Part shown: positions 1 through 12,300 of the stretch, one piece after another
Position numbering within the stretch: position 1 is the first letter of the stretch
Layout: every line of letters starts with the position of its first letter
From: Cyanophora paradoxa
Lineage: Eukaryota > Glaucocystophyceae > Cyanophorales > Cyanophoraceae
Direction: 5' to 3'
NCBI GenBank assembly: GCA_004431415.1
Contig: QPMI01000535.1
Span: 248,001-312,000 of the forward strand
DNA: 64,000 nucleotides
Notes under the pieces: generated by a model
Seen by the model: only the letters and a program-made list of their open reading frames with translations
Told to the model about the DNA's origin: nothing
Database searches by the model: none
Position numbers and translations under genes: made by a program

Positions 1-2
1 GC

Positions 3-3000
3 GAGGTCTTCACGGGGCACGCCTGCACGAACGTGAAGACGCCACGGGATGCCCAGCCTTTCGTGGACGGGGTGCAGTTCGAGACGGGGGTGGACGCGCT
101 CGGGGAGACGGAGGCCTTCGCGATGGATCTGTGCCGCTGCCTCCGCCGGCGTGCATTTGAGCTCCGCATACGCGACAAGGCCACCGGCGCCCGCCCCGCA
201 GTGCGCGCTTCCCTCCCTCCCGCCCCCCCCCCCCCCCCCCCCTCCAACCCGAGCCGCCATGTTGCTGAGTCGAGCCGGGGTACAGGGCCGCATCAAGATG
301 AACCTCGTGCGGAGCGGGACAGGGCCGAAGGAGGACGGCCCCGGGGAGCCCCAGCCCCAGCCGCTGCCGCCCGGGCGCCCCGGGTACCCCCGCGCCTAGT
401 CCAAGCACGCCGCCGGAGACGCCGCGCCCGACCCGCCGCCAGCCGTCAAGCGGCCCTGCGCGAGGGCCGGCGGCGGGCCGAGCGCCGCGCCCGCCGTCTG
501 GATGGCCCCCGGCCCGCCGCTGCTCGGCTTCAGCCCGCCGCCACCGCCCGTGCTCTCACCCCCGATTCCAACCCCTCCGCCGGGCACGCCGGATTCGCCG
601 GGGGGCCCGGCGCCGACCTTCCTCCCGACGGCCCAGATCAAGCGGGAGGAGAGCGTCCTGCAGGAGGCCGGCTACCTCGACTCGCTCTTCTCGGCCTTCC
701 TCCGCTCGCCCCCCGCCGAGAACCGTTCCTCCGTCTCCGAGCTGCTCTCTTCCGCCGAGCAGAAGTTCTGGGAGCTCTTCGTCTCCTCCGAGACCAGCCG
801 CCTCTCCTTCCGCCGCCGCTCCGTGTTCGACGAGCCCAGCCCGCCGCTGCCGCGGCTGCTACCGCCGGCCGCCGAGGCCGAGTCGCACCGCGGGCGCCAC
901 GCGCGGCCCGTGCCCGACTCGGATGTGGACGCTCTCTTCGTTCAGCTCTCCAACCTCGCGATCGATCCCGACGCCCCCGTCCCCGTCCCCATCAGCCCGC
1001 CTTCTCCGCCCCAACCCGCCGAGTCGCCGCCGCAAACGCCGTCGCTGCCGCCGCCCGTGCCCTTCTCTCCGTCGCCCTACATCCTGGACCCACGCGAGGA
1101 GGACGAGTTTATGCGCCGCGTGAATGCCGCCGAGGCCGCCGGCGCAGCCTCCGCCCTCGCCGTCCTGTTGGGCGACCCCCGGTACCCCTCCGCGCGCCCC
1201 CTCCCCCTTCCAGCCCCTCCACTGACTTCGCCGGAAGCGTGCTGGGTACGGCCCTCTTTCGGACACCCGCCGGCCGAATACGTACCCGGCACCTCCTCGT
1301 GGTGCGCTCATGTACCCTCCACTTCACCACCCCACCCTCCCTCTCCTCAACCAACCGCTCTGGCACGGCAGCTTGTCCGCATCGCCGCCCGCTCCGCCGG
1401 CCCCGGGGGGGCCCGCTCCCTCTTCCCGCCCCCCCTGGTCCGACCCCCGCCCCCGCCCCCGCCCGCCCCCCGGAGCTCACCGCGCCTCTGTTTTCTCAGT
1501 TCGACTCCATACTCCGGTCCCTTTCATTCAATCTCCTCTCCAGCCCAACCTCGTACCCCACCCTGTGCGCCCCGCACACTACCCCCGCCGGGCTGCTGAC
1601 TTGACCCCCCCCCCTCCCCCCAGGGAGGAAGCGGAGCGCGCGTGCGAGAACGTGTGGAACTACGTCACGGTCGTCACGGCGGGTGCGGGCCCCGTACTCC
1701 CTCCCTTCCCCTCCCCCCCGCCCCCCTTTCTTCCGCACGCCCGCCCCCCCCCCCCCCCCTCCCGTCCCTTACGCCCCCGGGCAGAGTACGTGCTCATCTC
1801 ACCGGACTTTCTGCTCGCTCCCTTGGACGAGGCGCGCCGTACCCCCCTCACCCTCCCCCGGAACGTCACGTGTACCCCCGACAGGTGCTGGCGCTGCACG
1901 AGCAGGCGATGCAAATCGCGGAGGACACCATCGAGCGGTGAGGCGTACCCCTCCCGAGTCCGGCTCGGAAAGCCCGCCGCCCGGAGCCGAACCGGGGCGC
2001 GCAGCTTCGGGCGGGATCCGCGCGCGGAGCTCCTGCTGACGACGGCCAAGGTCCGCGGGGGCCGCTGCCAAAGGCGGCAGCTGGCGACTCGGGGGCCGCG
2101 CGCAGATGCGGGCGGGGTTCAGCCTGCGCCAGTGCGGCCACTTGCGGGAGGCCCTCGAGCTCACCTTCGAGGTCCGCCGGCGCCGCGCCGTTTCCGCGGG
2201 CCCTTCTACCCCTCGCGATCGCGATCGTGATCGAACCGGCCCTTCGGTCGCAGGCCTGGGACGACCTCCTCCGCCTGCGGGTGCGCCCCTTCTGCCCCCT
2301 GCCGGCGCCTCTGCGCGGCCGGGCGCCGAGAACCCTGGCAGGTGTACCCCCACCGCCTCGAGAGCGAGGCGCTGCGCGAGCTTTGCGAGTTGCACGGTAC
2401 CCATCCATCCCGTCCCAGCGGGGCGCGGGGCGGGCTTGACATTGAGGCGGGCGGGCGCAGTGCACATCGAGCGGACGGACCTCGCGCGCCATTTTGCGGA
2501 GCGCCTGTACTGGTGACCTGCAGCCTGCTCGCTCTGCGCTCGCACATTGCTCCCGAGTAAACGCTGACTACCCGCGACCCTTCAGGTTCGAGGAGACGGA
2601 CGACGACGTAGAGTTCAAGGTTTCCTGCCTCCAGACCCTCGGTCCGGCCCGTCGCGCTGCGCCCCGCCCCGCCCCGCCTCGTTCAGGGAGCGCCGGCAGC
2701 GTTCATCGAGTGGCACGAGGGGGACCCGTCCGCCGCCGTCGAGATCTACCGCCGCGCTGTCGCCATCTGCCGCGGTCGGCCCCCGCCAGCCCCGCCCCGC
2801 CCCGCGAGCTCACGCCGGCCTCTTGCACTGCCGCTGGCAGAGCTCGTGGAGCGCACCGGGGGCAACGCGGCGTACGCGCTGCGCCTCGGGCGCGCCGGCA
2901 AGTCCCTCGGCCTCTGCGAGCTCACCGCCGGTGCTCTTCCCTGCGCCGCTTAGCTACTCTCCGCTGCTCTGCGCTGTGCCGTTCTCGAACGTTTCTCACC

Positions 3001-3949
3001 CGTCCTGACCGCGCGCGCAGGGCTGGTGGGCAGCTGGGGGCGCACGGCCTACACGGCCTGTAAAGGTCTTCCCCCTCCTCCAGCGCCGCCGCGCCCCTCC
3101 CAGCGACAGGCGCTCACTTCTGTCTCGCGCAGTGACCGACGCCGTCTGTGAGCTGACCAGCTCTGAGCACGACGACTTCGGCCTTGCGGGCGCGGCGCCT
3201 TCCAAAACCTCCCCTCTCGTTTCGTTTCCTGAGCCGGTGGCCCGGACCGCAGCGTGCGCCGTGATCTTCCGCCCCGACGGCTTCGCCCTCCGCCACGCGA
3301 TCCGCATCATGCGCACCTGCGCCCTGCACCTCGAGGCGCCCCCGCCCCGCCCCGCCCCGCCCGCCCTCTTCAAAGCCCCCTCCGATTCTGAGCGCCCGTC
3401 TCCCGCGCAGTGGGGCCACCAGCGGTACAAGACGCCGCACAAGATGGCGTCCACCTTCTACCACATCGGCCTCGTCTGCGGTGCGCCCGCGGCGCCCCAA
3501 ACCGTCGTTCCTCTTTTGCCCTGCACGTGGACTTCCTCTCGGGCTCACGCTCTCTTCTGTTCCTAGCGCTGGACGGGCAGCTGCCGGAGGCGCTGGAGTT
3601 GTTTTCAACGGCGATGGCCAAGTACACGTGCACGCCCGAGCTCGCCGCCTGCTTCGGCGACTCCCACCCCCGCATCCGCAACCTCCGCCGCGCCGCCGCC
3701 TGGGTCGCCGCCCGCCTCGGGCGGCCCGTGCCGCCGGAGCTCGCCGCCCCCCTCGACGCCAGCGGGCAGCTGTGCGGCCCGGCGGCTCCGGCGCGGCGCG
3801 GCTCGCGGCTCGCCCCGCGCCAGAGCCTGGACCCGGCGTTCTGGACCAGCCGGGGTATAGACGTCGAGCTGCAGGAGGTGTTCAAGGCGACGTACCCCGC
3901 GGACACCCTCGTGCAGATCGGCGCCTGGCTCGCAAACGGGCCCGGCTGA
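3..3949 (+). CDS. Helical-repeat (TPR-like) protein, 5' partial
   Basis: Multi-exon gene entering from the left edge; the true start lies outside. The first exon reads EVFTGHACTNVKTPRD. A long Pro-rich exon (about 502-1190) follows, then many short exons recognised by coding frame between C-rich introns: ACENVWNYVTVV (1650), VLALHEQAMQIAEDTIE (about 1880-1940), AGFSLRQCGHLREALELTF (2110), AAVEIYRRAVAIC (about 2735), MASTFYHIGLVC (3445) and a last exon LDGQLPEALELFSTAMAKYT to the stop at 3947-3949. The motifs GxxxEALELF and AAVEIYRRAVAIC resemble tetratricopeptide helices, so a scaffold role is an inference. No catalytic motif was seen. Internal exon borders are approximate. Strength lies in the consistent short coding stretches and the clear 3' end; the product name is only a fold-level guess. 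Confidence 0.6.
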
Positions 3950-4189
3950 CCACCCGCGGGCCTTCTGCTCCCAACCTTTCGTGAAATGCTCTGAATCTCG
4001 CTTATCTGCCACGCTGACTCGTCGGAATCGTGCTGCCTTCTTTTGTAAACCTTACAGACTGTTACATATATAGTGAACACTGTGCTCGGAGGGGGCGGCA
4101 GCCGTGAGGTCGATCTCGGTCCTCGCCGCCCCCCGCCCCGCCCCGCCGCAGTGCGTGGCGGGAGGGCCGAGCGGCGCTGCCGCCTCCGC

Positions 4190-5745
4190 TCAGAGCACGT
4201 GGTAGCGCCCGTCGGCCGCGTAGCCGTCGTCGTGAGCCTCCGCGCCCACAGCGCCCTCCCTCGAGTCGAAGTCGGCGGAGGCCCCGTACCCGTCCTGCGG
4301 GGGTCGTCACGGGGTATCCAGAGAGGGAGAGGGGGGCGGGGGGGGGGGGGGGGGGGGGGGGGAGTACCTCGGCGAACTCGGAGCCGTCGTCGATCTCGGC
4401 GTACCCCTCCCCGGCGGCGTAGATCTGCAGGATGCCGTCCTCGAGCTGCTCGGCGTAGGGGGGGTACGGGCCCTGGGAGTCGGAGGGCGGGGGCGGGGTG
4501 TCGCCGGAGCCATCTTCGGGGGCCTGGCTGCCGTCGGGGGCCTGAATGAAGCCCTTGGCACCCTTGCCGCCCTTGGCGCCCCTGCCGCCCTTGGCCAGCT
4601 TGCCCTTCGGCGCCGCCTTGAGCTTCTTGCCCTGCTGCCTGCCCCCCTTCCCCGACTTCCCGGATCCTCGCAGAGTCTGCGTGGCCGCCTGCTCGCCCTC
4701 CCCCGCCGCCTGCCCGCCGCCCGCCTGCGCCTTCAAGGCCACGCAGCGGTACGCCTTCATGTACTTCCCCAGCGCTTCCTCCGCTCTTTCCACGTCCCGG
4801 ACAACGGCGTCGAGGTCGCGGCACACGCCGTCCGGCCCCTTCATCTTCCCCACGTTCTTCTCCCCGTTGGACTGCAGCGCCTCCTCGCAGCTGCGCGCGC
4901 GCGCGGGGCGCGTCGGCGGCGGCCGGCGCGGCCGGGCGGGGCGGGGCGGGGGGTCCGCACCGCTTCACGGAGACGTCCTCGGGAAAGACGCGGTACGAGG
5001 CGAGGCACATGTTGCGCCACGGGTAGTTGAACCCCGTCACGAACTTGAGAGCGTTCGACTGGCCCGCGGACTTGTAGCCTGCGGCCGTGGCGTCGGGCCC
5101 CGGGGGGCAAGGACGATTTGCATGGCCAAGCACAGGTTGGAAATTAAAAGGACGCGCGCACAGCCTCCGGGCTCGTTCAACTTGTCAACTGCCTCCAGGA
5201 GGGCCTTCAGTTTGGTGTCCTCGCCGCCGGCCTGCACCTTCCAGTAGTTCTTGTCTGCGTTCCCGTAGGGATCTTTCGCGTCGTCCGAGGCGCAGTCCTC
5301 CAGAGACTGCGGCATCGCGACGCCGCCGACGCTCGCGGCACTCCAGTCGGCGACGCTCTTCTCTACAGGGTTCGCCCCTGAGCGCTGGGCGTCAGCGGCG
5401 CTGCGAAACAACACGCTGGGAATCTTAGAACAGGCGTCGATGATCGGACGTCCGCAATGACACGCGCGCGCAGCACCAGCGAGCTCGAGCCTCGGAGTTT
5501 CAGCTCCAGGACAGGCCAAGGCCCCGAATCGCACCTGTGGCTGGCTTCGCTTTCCAGTTCTTGATCTTGTGGACGGCTTCTCGGGCCCCGAGGTACAGAC
5601 CGTGCGCCCCGGCCCCGACCACATTGACGGCACCAAGAGCGGCTCCGCCTGCAACGATGCCAGCGCCCGCCACGGGAGCCCAAAGAGGAGCTGTCACTCC
5701 GGCACCAATCAATCCCAAGAAACCGCCAATATCCCCTCCTCCCAT
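4190..5745 (-). CDS. Small protein with Gly-rich hydrophobic N-terminus and Cys/Lys-Gly tail
   Basis: Starts at ATG 5745 with a glycine/alanine-rich hydrophobic segment (MGGGDIGGFLGLIGAGV..., about residues 1-50) that looks membrane-associated. Next come an exon with NPVEKSVADWSAASVGG and KNYWKVQAGGEDTKLKALLE, then YKSAGQSNALKFVTGFNYP / RNMCLASYRVFPEDVSVKRC (4975-5080), a charged helix ERAEEALGKYMKAYRCVALK and a Lys/Gly repeat tract around 4550-4680. The last exon ends DDGYAADGRYHVL with its stop at 4190-4192. The junction GGC-T/GC-TAC across the 5081-5160 intron keeps frame. The intron just before the last exon carries a poly-C run of about 30 (coding strand). The junction between exons 1 and 2 is not resolved. 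No family recognised. It is divergent from the gene at 6257 with about 510 bp between their starts, and the two share a general layout: hydrophobic N-terminus, cysteines, acidic tail. Confidence 0.65.
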
Positions 5746-6256
5746 GGTTGCTGCAGCTGGTCGGGCTGGCCCGGCCTGGCCGCGGCTGCTGCTCGGCGAG
5801 CTGTTGCGGGCGAGCTCGAGCCGGGCGGTTTGCTTGCTGCTTGCAATCGAAACACGATGAACGCCGTGAGGCTGCGCGTCGGCGTTCGCCCCGTGCCGAG
5901 GCTGTGCGAGTTCGACGTCGAACCTTTTTTTCGTGAACCACGAACGGGAGTACACCGTTCCGGACCACTGCAGGCGTTTTCTTTCGAACCATGCAATAAA
6001 CGGATCCGGATTCCGGAGTACAGCGTTAACGTTCGATTCCGAGTTTCACAGCGCTAGGCTGCCGGCGAGCCTGCCGCCGCCTGCCGCCGCTGCCGGAGCC
6101 TGCCGCTAGCGTTAACGTTCCTCACAATTGCAACTTGCAAGCGGATTGCGGGCACCGCGGCCGGCCGCGGGAAGCACAGCGTTTGAGCTCGCCCCCTGTG
6201 CTCGGCGAGCGTCGCAGCAAACCAGCGTCGCGCAGCGCTAGCCAGCAATTCATTGA
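5746..6256. promoter_or_regulatory. Shared divergent promoter region
   Basis: About 510 bp separate the start codons of two genes pointing away from each other (minus at 5745, plus at 6257). The stretch has no long supported exon. It holds GTTAACGTT twice (about 6022-6031 and 6109-6118) and a GCCGCCTGCCGCC cluster at 6060-6105. Bidirectional control is inferred from geometry only. Confidence 0.35.
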
Positions 6257-7664
6257 ATGGCGCCCACGCGTACGGCCGGATCCGGAGCCGAGCAAGACGC
6301 TCCCTTAAGACTAGATCGGACAGCGAAAGAGCAGGCTCTGCTGTATGCCAACGATCCCGTAGAAGTTGGGAGCATCTTCGGCCTTCCGTTCGTCCCAGTC
6401 GCGTTGCTCGCCGGCGGAGCCTATCAAGGCTACAAGTGGGCCCAGAAGAAAGCCTGCCTTCGCTCAAATGACGAGAAGTGTCTGAAGAAGCTCTGCCTTG
6501 GGCCGTTCCAGACACAAAAATGTTACATGTCTAAGTACGTAACTACATACATTCCGCTCCCGGATCCCCCGAGGTCAGCTGCAGCACTCAGTGGCCCGCA
6601 GGTGCCTCGGCGTCTTTGACAGGAACGTGAAGTGCATGAAGGAGAACTGCGTGGGCAACTATGAGGACGAGAAGTGTTTCCGCGCTCAGTGCATAGGCCG
6701 GTACAAGACGGACGCCTGCATGATGGAGAAGTGCAAGGTGCGCGTGGGAAACGAGCGGTATTGGAACAAGTTGGGCAAATTCGAGGCGATCGCGTGCGAC
6801 GGTGCGCGCGGGCTTCCCCTTTCGCGCGCACCGAAGCCGGCCCTAACCCAAGGCCTTCTTCCCGCAATCAGAGTGGAAGGCGGCGAAGGGCGGCGGAGGC
6901 GCCGCGCAGGGGGAGCTCGAGCCCGCCGCGGCTGAAGCGGCCGAGGTGCCGTCCGGCGTCCCCGCGCAAGCTCTGGACTCCGACGTGCGCCGCGGCGCCC
7001 CGCCCCGCGCCCCGCCCCGCGCCCCGCGCCCGGCCGCTGACCCAGAGCTCAGACCCTCGTCCAGGACGACGCGTACGCTTACGCCATCGTCGACGCCGAC
7101 GGCCGTGCCGCGGAGGGTAATCGCGTACCCCCAACTCCCGGATGTGGACTCACCGACTCCCGGATCTGGACTCACCGACTCCCGGATTTGGACTCACCCG
7201 CCCCGCCCCCGCAGAGGCGCAGGCGTCGCCCGAGGACGGGGGTACCGCCCTCACCGAGGTCCGCGGGCTGTACCCCTCCCTCCCGCCGCCCCGGCCGCTC
7301 TGATGCCTGTACCCCCGCAGGGCGGAGCGCTGTACGGCGCGAAAGCGGCGGCGAAGGCGGCGGACGGGGGGTACACGAGCTACAGCGCTGTGCGCGGGCC
7401 CGAGGAGGGGGGCCCGCTGCCCGCCGTCGAGCGGGGCCCGCAGGGGGGGTACGGCGAGGCGGAGGAGGCGCCGGCAGCGGAGGCGGACTCGGCGGAGGGG
7501 TGCGCCTTCGAAGCCGCCGCCGACGGCGGCCTCGCCCACGCGGTACCCCCTCCCCCCCCTTTTCCGGCGAGCCCCCCTTCTCCGTTGGCTGACGCGTACC
7601 CCCCCAGGACGGGGAGGCGGTGTGCCTGTGGCACGGCGCCCACGAGCCGCCAGCGCTCTGCTGA
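6257..7664 (+). CDS. Tandem Cys-repeat protein with hydrophobic N-terminus
   Basis: Seven exons can be followed. Exon 1 starts at ATG 6257 and contains a hydrophobic stretch (GLPFVPVALLAGGAYQGY, about residues 40-58) followed by cysteines. Exon 2 begins after the acceptor at about 6600 and keeps frame (AA/G). Together they encode four tandem 14-15 residue units: CLGPFQTQKCYMSK, CLGVFDRNVKCMKEN, CVGNYEDEKCFRAQ, CIGRYKTDACMMEK. The consensus is C-[LVI]-G-x-[FY]-x(4,5)-C-[MFY]-x3. Later exons are Ala/Glu/Gly-rich (EWKAAKGGGGAAQ; DDAYAYAIVDADGRAAEG; GGALYGAKAAAKAADGGYT) and the last encodes DGEAVCLWHGAHEPPALC plus stop at 7662-7664. Several introns start GTACCCC. Family not recognised. The paired cysteines suggest a disulfide-stabilised or metal-binding rod anchored by the hydrophobic segment (inference). 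Confidence 0.7.
7134..7199. repeat. Three 22-bp tandem copies in an intron
   Basis: ACTCCCGGATGTGGACTCAC and two near-identical units (G, C or T at the variable base) lie head to tail inside an intron of the Cys-repeat gene. Confidence 0.85.
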
Positions 7665-7732
7665 GAACAAGAGAAGGGTGCGTTGGATCTCTTCGTGGGC
7701 CCAGCGCCCCGGACGGCGTCGCGAGGCCCGAA

Positions 7733-7773
7733 CCCCCCCCCCCCCCCCCCCCGCCCCCCCCCCCCCCCCCCCC
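7733..7773. repeat. Poly-C tract, about 40 bp with one G
   Basis: Nearly uninterrupted C run just downstream of the Cys-repeat gene; one of several long G/C homopolymers in the window. It can form G-quadruplex on the other strand and may be mis-assembled in length. Confidence 0.8.
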
Positions 7774-7929
7774 TTCCCCGGTTCCTTCGCCCCATCAGGC
7801 CGGGCCCGCCAGGGGCCGTCTATGATCGCGGGAAGCCTGGTAGCCGCTGAATTCAAGCTGAAGCTGAAGACTGCTCTCTTCTGGAGACTGGCAGACTACG
7901 CTAAGGGACTTTCACGACTCTGAGAAGCG

Positions 7930-8345
7930 CTAGCGGACGGCTGCCAGGCGATGGCCGCGATGCTCGTCAAAAGAAAGGGGGAAAAGTCGGCACATTTTAA
8001 ATGGTCATATCGATCATGAGACATCATTCATGAAAGCAACAGTAGCTGGGGCCGAACTGAGTGATGAACAATTTTGCAAGCAAAAAGCGCTTTGAATCGA
8101 AGTACTGGCTATAGATTTGCTACAAAAGAGGACTACTACCAGGCCGGTGCAAGCCGATCTTAAAGGCGAGAGGGAGGGCAGATCTACAGCAGCACCCGAT
8201 TGTATTACTATGTATAACCCCGTAGTACGAATCACTGCAATCGCAAGCTACGCTACAATAATCAAAGTCCGAGGCGCGAGAAATCGTCCAGCGAAAAGCA
8301 AAGGGTCCACGGAAGTCAAACCGCGACTTCTCTTACTGGTTACCT
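7930..8345. other. Intergenic stretch, nothing recognised
   Basis: Lower-GC spacer with TCATATCGATCATGAGACATCA-type palindromic words and no ORF with convincing codon pattern on either strand. Confidence 0.5.
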
Positions 8346-9303
8346 AACTTCGATTGGGGAGGGGGAAAAGGGATGGGGAGGGGGTCGGGCTACAAACCCC
8401 CAGAAAGAAAGGGGTACGCAGAGGCTGTAGAGGCGTCGGAGAAAGCGAAAGCGGCCGCGGGGGGGCTCGAGGCGGGGGTCCACGCGGGCGGGGGTGCGGC
8501 AGCGGGCGCCCCCTGGGCCGCGGGGGGACAGGCGAGGCCGGGGGCGGGCACGATGGGCCGCGGGGGCTTCGGCGGGGGAGAGGCGCGCTTCTGACTGCGG
8601 GCGGGGCCTCGTGGGGCACGGTCCCGCGAGGCGCCGGCCGGCCAGGGCACGAGGGGCCGCCCCGCCACCCCGGGCGCCGACCTCCCTTCCGCTCTCGGCC
8701 GCACCGGCTGCGGCACGGCGTAGGCGAGGGGCAGCCGGGAGGCTTCTTGCGTCGCCAGGGGGTACACGGAGACCGTCGCGGGTTCGGATCCCGCCCGCTC
8801 CTCTTCGGGCATCGAGCCCCACTCGGCTGCGCGGGCGCTGCGGTGAGCGGAGGGCCGCGGGTCGCGGGAGGGGGAACACGTTACCCCGCAACCGATCAAC
8901 GACGGACCCCAGCGGCACACTGCGTGCCAAGCGGAACGAAGTAAGGGCCGCCCCAGGCGGTTCGGAGGGCAGGGGTACAGCGGCGCTGACCCGGGGTACT
9001 CCTTCACGGCATCGCTGAGCCGCTCGTTCAGGAAGGCCGCGAAGCTGCGCGCGGTCACGGGGGTACGGGCGACCAGACCGGAGGGAGGGGGGTACGCACC
9101 CGGAGGCGGAGGGCGGGGTGAAGGCGGGGCGGGCGGGGGCGGGGCGGCTGGAGGGGGGGTGGGGGCTCCTGGGGGAGGAGTCGCCCCCGACCCGCGGGGC
9201 GGGGGGCCGGGCCCTCCCTTCGGCCAGAGCGTCCGAGCTGCACCGCGCCCGCGCCTGGAGGGGGGTACGAGAGATGAGCAGGGGGTACAGGCGATCGACT
9301 GGA

Positions 9304-12300
9304 TCACAGCACCTTCTTCACCGAAGCGGCTCCCTCGGCGTACGCGGGGGGAGGGGCGTCGAAGAGGGCGGGGGGTACGGGAAGCGCGGGGGCGGGGGGC
9401 GACTGGTCGTCCCCTCCCGGGGCTAGGGGCGAGAAGACAAGGGCGGAGGGCCCCGCGCCGGCCACCGCGCCGGCGGCTGCTCCCGCGGCCGGGGCCGGGG
9501 CCGGGGCCGGGGCGAGCTCGGCGAGGGACATGGACTCGAGGCGGAGGGAGAGCTCGAGGGACGCCCGTGCCGCCTCCACCGACTGCCGCGCGGGCCGGGG
9601 CGACGCTCGCTCAGACGGCACGCGAGGCGCCCTCTACACGCTCGCTCACGCCGTCTAGACGTCTAGACGTCTAGACGTCTCGAGGGAGAGAGGGCAAGGC
9701 AGAGGGGGGGAAGACGGCGTGCGGCGCCGCAGAAGAGGAGGGGCGGGAGGAGGAGGCGCGAGGCGCGGAGGGGTCTACTACACGCGGCCCGGCCCCAGGC
9801 AGGCATCGTCTAGAGGAGGACTCTGCAGCGCTAGAGGGGAGGCGAGGACTGGAGGGCGGGGACCTCTGCAGCGGCGGGGCGGGCGGGGCCGAGGGGTACG
9901 CACGCGCGAGAGGACGCCCGGGTTTCTCCGCGGCTCCCGCATCTCCTGCGCCTCCGCCCGCAGCACCTGGAAGGGGGGGCGGGGGGGGGGGGGGGGGGCA
10001 CAGGGGCCGGGCCGGCCGGGGCCGGGGGAGGCCTTCCGGGCACCTGCCCCGCCTCGACGAGCGGCGACTTAGCGTCGTAGTTGTAGGGAGAGCCGTCGGA
10101 GGAGTCGCCCGGCGGCCGCACCCACGAGGCGCCCCCGTCCGGGGACCACGGGCCCTCCGAGCCCCGCCGCTGCGCCCCGGCTCGGCCTCAGGAGGAGAAG
10201 AAGGGGGAGGGGATGGTACGGGGGGTACGGGGAACGCGCCTCGACGCCGACGAGGTCGAAGAAGATCTCGGTGGCCTTCGAGGGCTGCTCCCCCGCCTCC
10301 TGGGGGGGCCCGGCGGGGGCCGCGGCGGGGGCGGCGGGGGCGGCCGAAGCGGCGGCGAGGACGAGGCCCGGGCCGAGGGCGGCGGGGGCCCCGCGGGGCG
10401 CGAAGGAGTGGAGGACGAACGGCGAGGGCGCCGGCCCGGCCCCGATCCCCGGGCCGTGGGGCACAGAGAGGGAGAGCCTGCGGGCGCCCCAGTGGAGGGG
10501 TACGCCCGCGCTCCCGGAGGCGAAGCGAAGGGAGCGCGGGGCCCGGACTCCCGCGCAGCCGTCCGCCGCGAACTCCTGCGGGCGAAAAAGAGGCCTCAGC
10601 GGGCTCGGAGGGGGCAGGCTGCGAGACAGGAGCGCTCTAAGATCGGCGAGATGCATGCTAGACTCGACTGGACATCGAGGGAGGACGATGCGGCGGGGCG
10701 AGAGCTTGTCGCTCGGCGCCCTTCATCCTCCATCGACTCGGCCCCCTTCGCAGGCTCCTTCCCCCGGCCGAGGGGGGTGGGCACTGGCCTGGAGGACGAT
10801 GCGGCGGACGCGGAGGGTGTACTTGGCCAGCAGCCGGCAGAAGAGCTGCCGCACCACTGCCCGGCGCGGTGCCGCGGCCGTCAGAAAGGCGAGAGGGGGG
10901 GCAGGGCGGGCGGGGGGGGGGGGGGGGGGGGGGGGGTGCTGGGGGAGGCGCCGTTGGCCAAGCCTCTAGCAACGGCGGGGAGGAAGGAAGGGCGGGGCGG
11001 GCGCACTGTAGCCGGGGAGGTAGGAGACGAAGGAGCGCGGCTTCTCCAGCGCCAGGAACGTGTACCTGAGTTCAGTTCAGGTGAGCGCCAGGAAAGCGGT
11101 CGGGCCGCCTCTAGAGCCCTTGACTAGACATCAGGACTACCCCCGCCCAGAGCGGGGGGCGGGTCTATAGAGCCTCGGTTCGAGCCCTCCGAAGTCTTCA
11201 CGAGGGGTTATGCGAGGCGCGAGCTCCCATAGCCGTGCCCCGCCCCGCCCCGCTCCGCTTGCCGCTTAACTCGCCGCCAAGAGAACACCCGCGTTCCTTC
11301 GCCCCGGCCGGCCCCAGCGCAAGCCCCTCTCCGGGAGGGAGGAAGGGGCCTAGAGCCGGGCGCGCCGCGCGCCCGTCAGCCTCCCTCCAAGGCCCTGGGC
11401 CGCCCGTCTCGCTCTAGATCCCCTGGAGCCCGGCGCGGACGAGCCGGGGCCGGCTGCCCGGGCGCACCGGCAGCCCTCCGGGGTACCGGCGATGTGCCAC
11501 GCCGACAGCGTCCGCATCTTCTCCCGGTACCGCCGCGGCGTCCTTTTTTGAGGGGCGGGGGTACGGGCGTCAGCAGGGGCGGGGGGCGGGGGGCCGGCTG
11601 CGCGGACCAGATGCCGCCCTCGCGCTCGACGGGCACGCGGATCCCGAACGCGGAGCCGTCCGGTAGCCTGCGGGGGTTTCAAAAGGGGGGGGTCGAAACG
11701 GTCGGGGTACGGGATCGGGCAGACCTGCGCGTGGCCCGCAGCATGAAGCTCTCGAGTAGCCAGCCTGCGGGCGCCGTCAGGGGGGAAGGAGCCGGAGGGG
11801 GGTACGGGCGCGCCGAGGTAGTTCGCGTGGTCCTCGTGGACGGAGACGGCGCCAATGTTCTGCAGGTCCTCGGGGGGCGCCGCCTCGAGCTGCGCGATCT
11901 CCGTCTCCCGCACCGTGAACTCGTTAAAGTCCTGCGCGCGCGGCTAAGGGAAGAGGAGGAGGGGGAGGAGGGGGAGGAGGAGCAGGGGCTCGAGCGCGGG
12001 GACCTTGGTGCGGGAGTGGCTCAGGATGGCGGAGGTCGCGAACGCGGCGGGCATCCCTTCGAAGTCCGTGACGACGCGGTACGCTGTGAACGGCGCGTAG
12101 CAGTCGCTGCAGCAGAGCGCGTTGGGATCGGGCGCGAGTATGGCCCGGATCCAACCCGGCAACGATCCGGATCATGTAAGAGCGCACTTGGTCTCCACGC
12201 TGACGCTCGTCTCGGCGGGGCCGCCCACGCCGTGCTCCATCGACACGCTGAAGCCGCTGTGCCTCATGAGTTCCAGAGCGCCGTGAAGGATCTGCGCACG

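Noticed and set aside
33-1604. 523-codon plus-strand open frame
   Set aside because: Mostly Arg/Pro/Ala read-through of introns; only the first exon's codons are convincing and the next exon is in another frame.
8726-8803. tRNA-like T-arm GCGGG-TTCGGAT-CCCGC
   Set aside because: The T-arm pairs, and a GAGGGGC/GCTCCTC acceptor can be drawn, but it needs a 2-nt bulge and no D or anticodon arm folds; GC-rich DNA gives such matches by chance.
11176-11192. GGTTCGAGCCC B-box
   Set aside because: No T-stem and no upstream A-box; lies in an intron of the minus-strand unknown gene.
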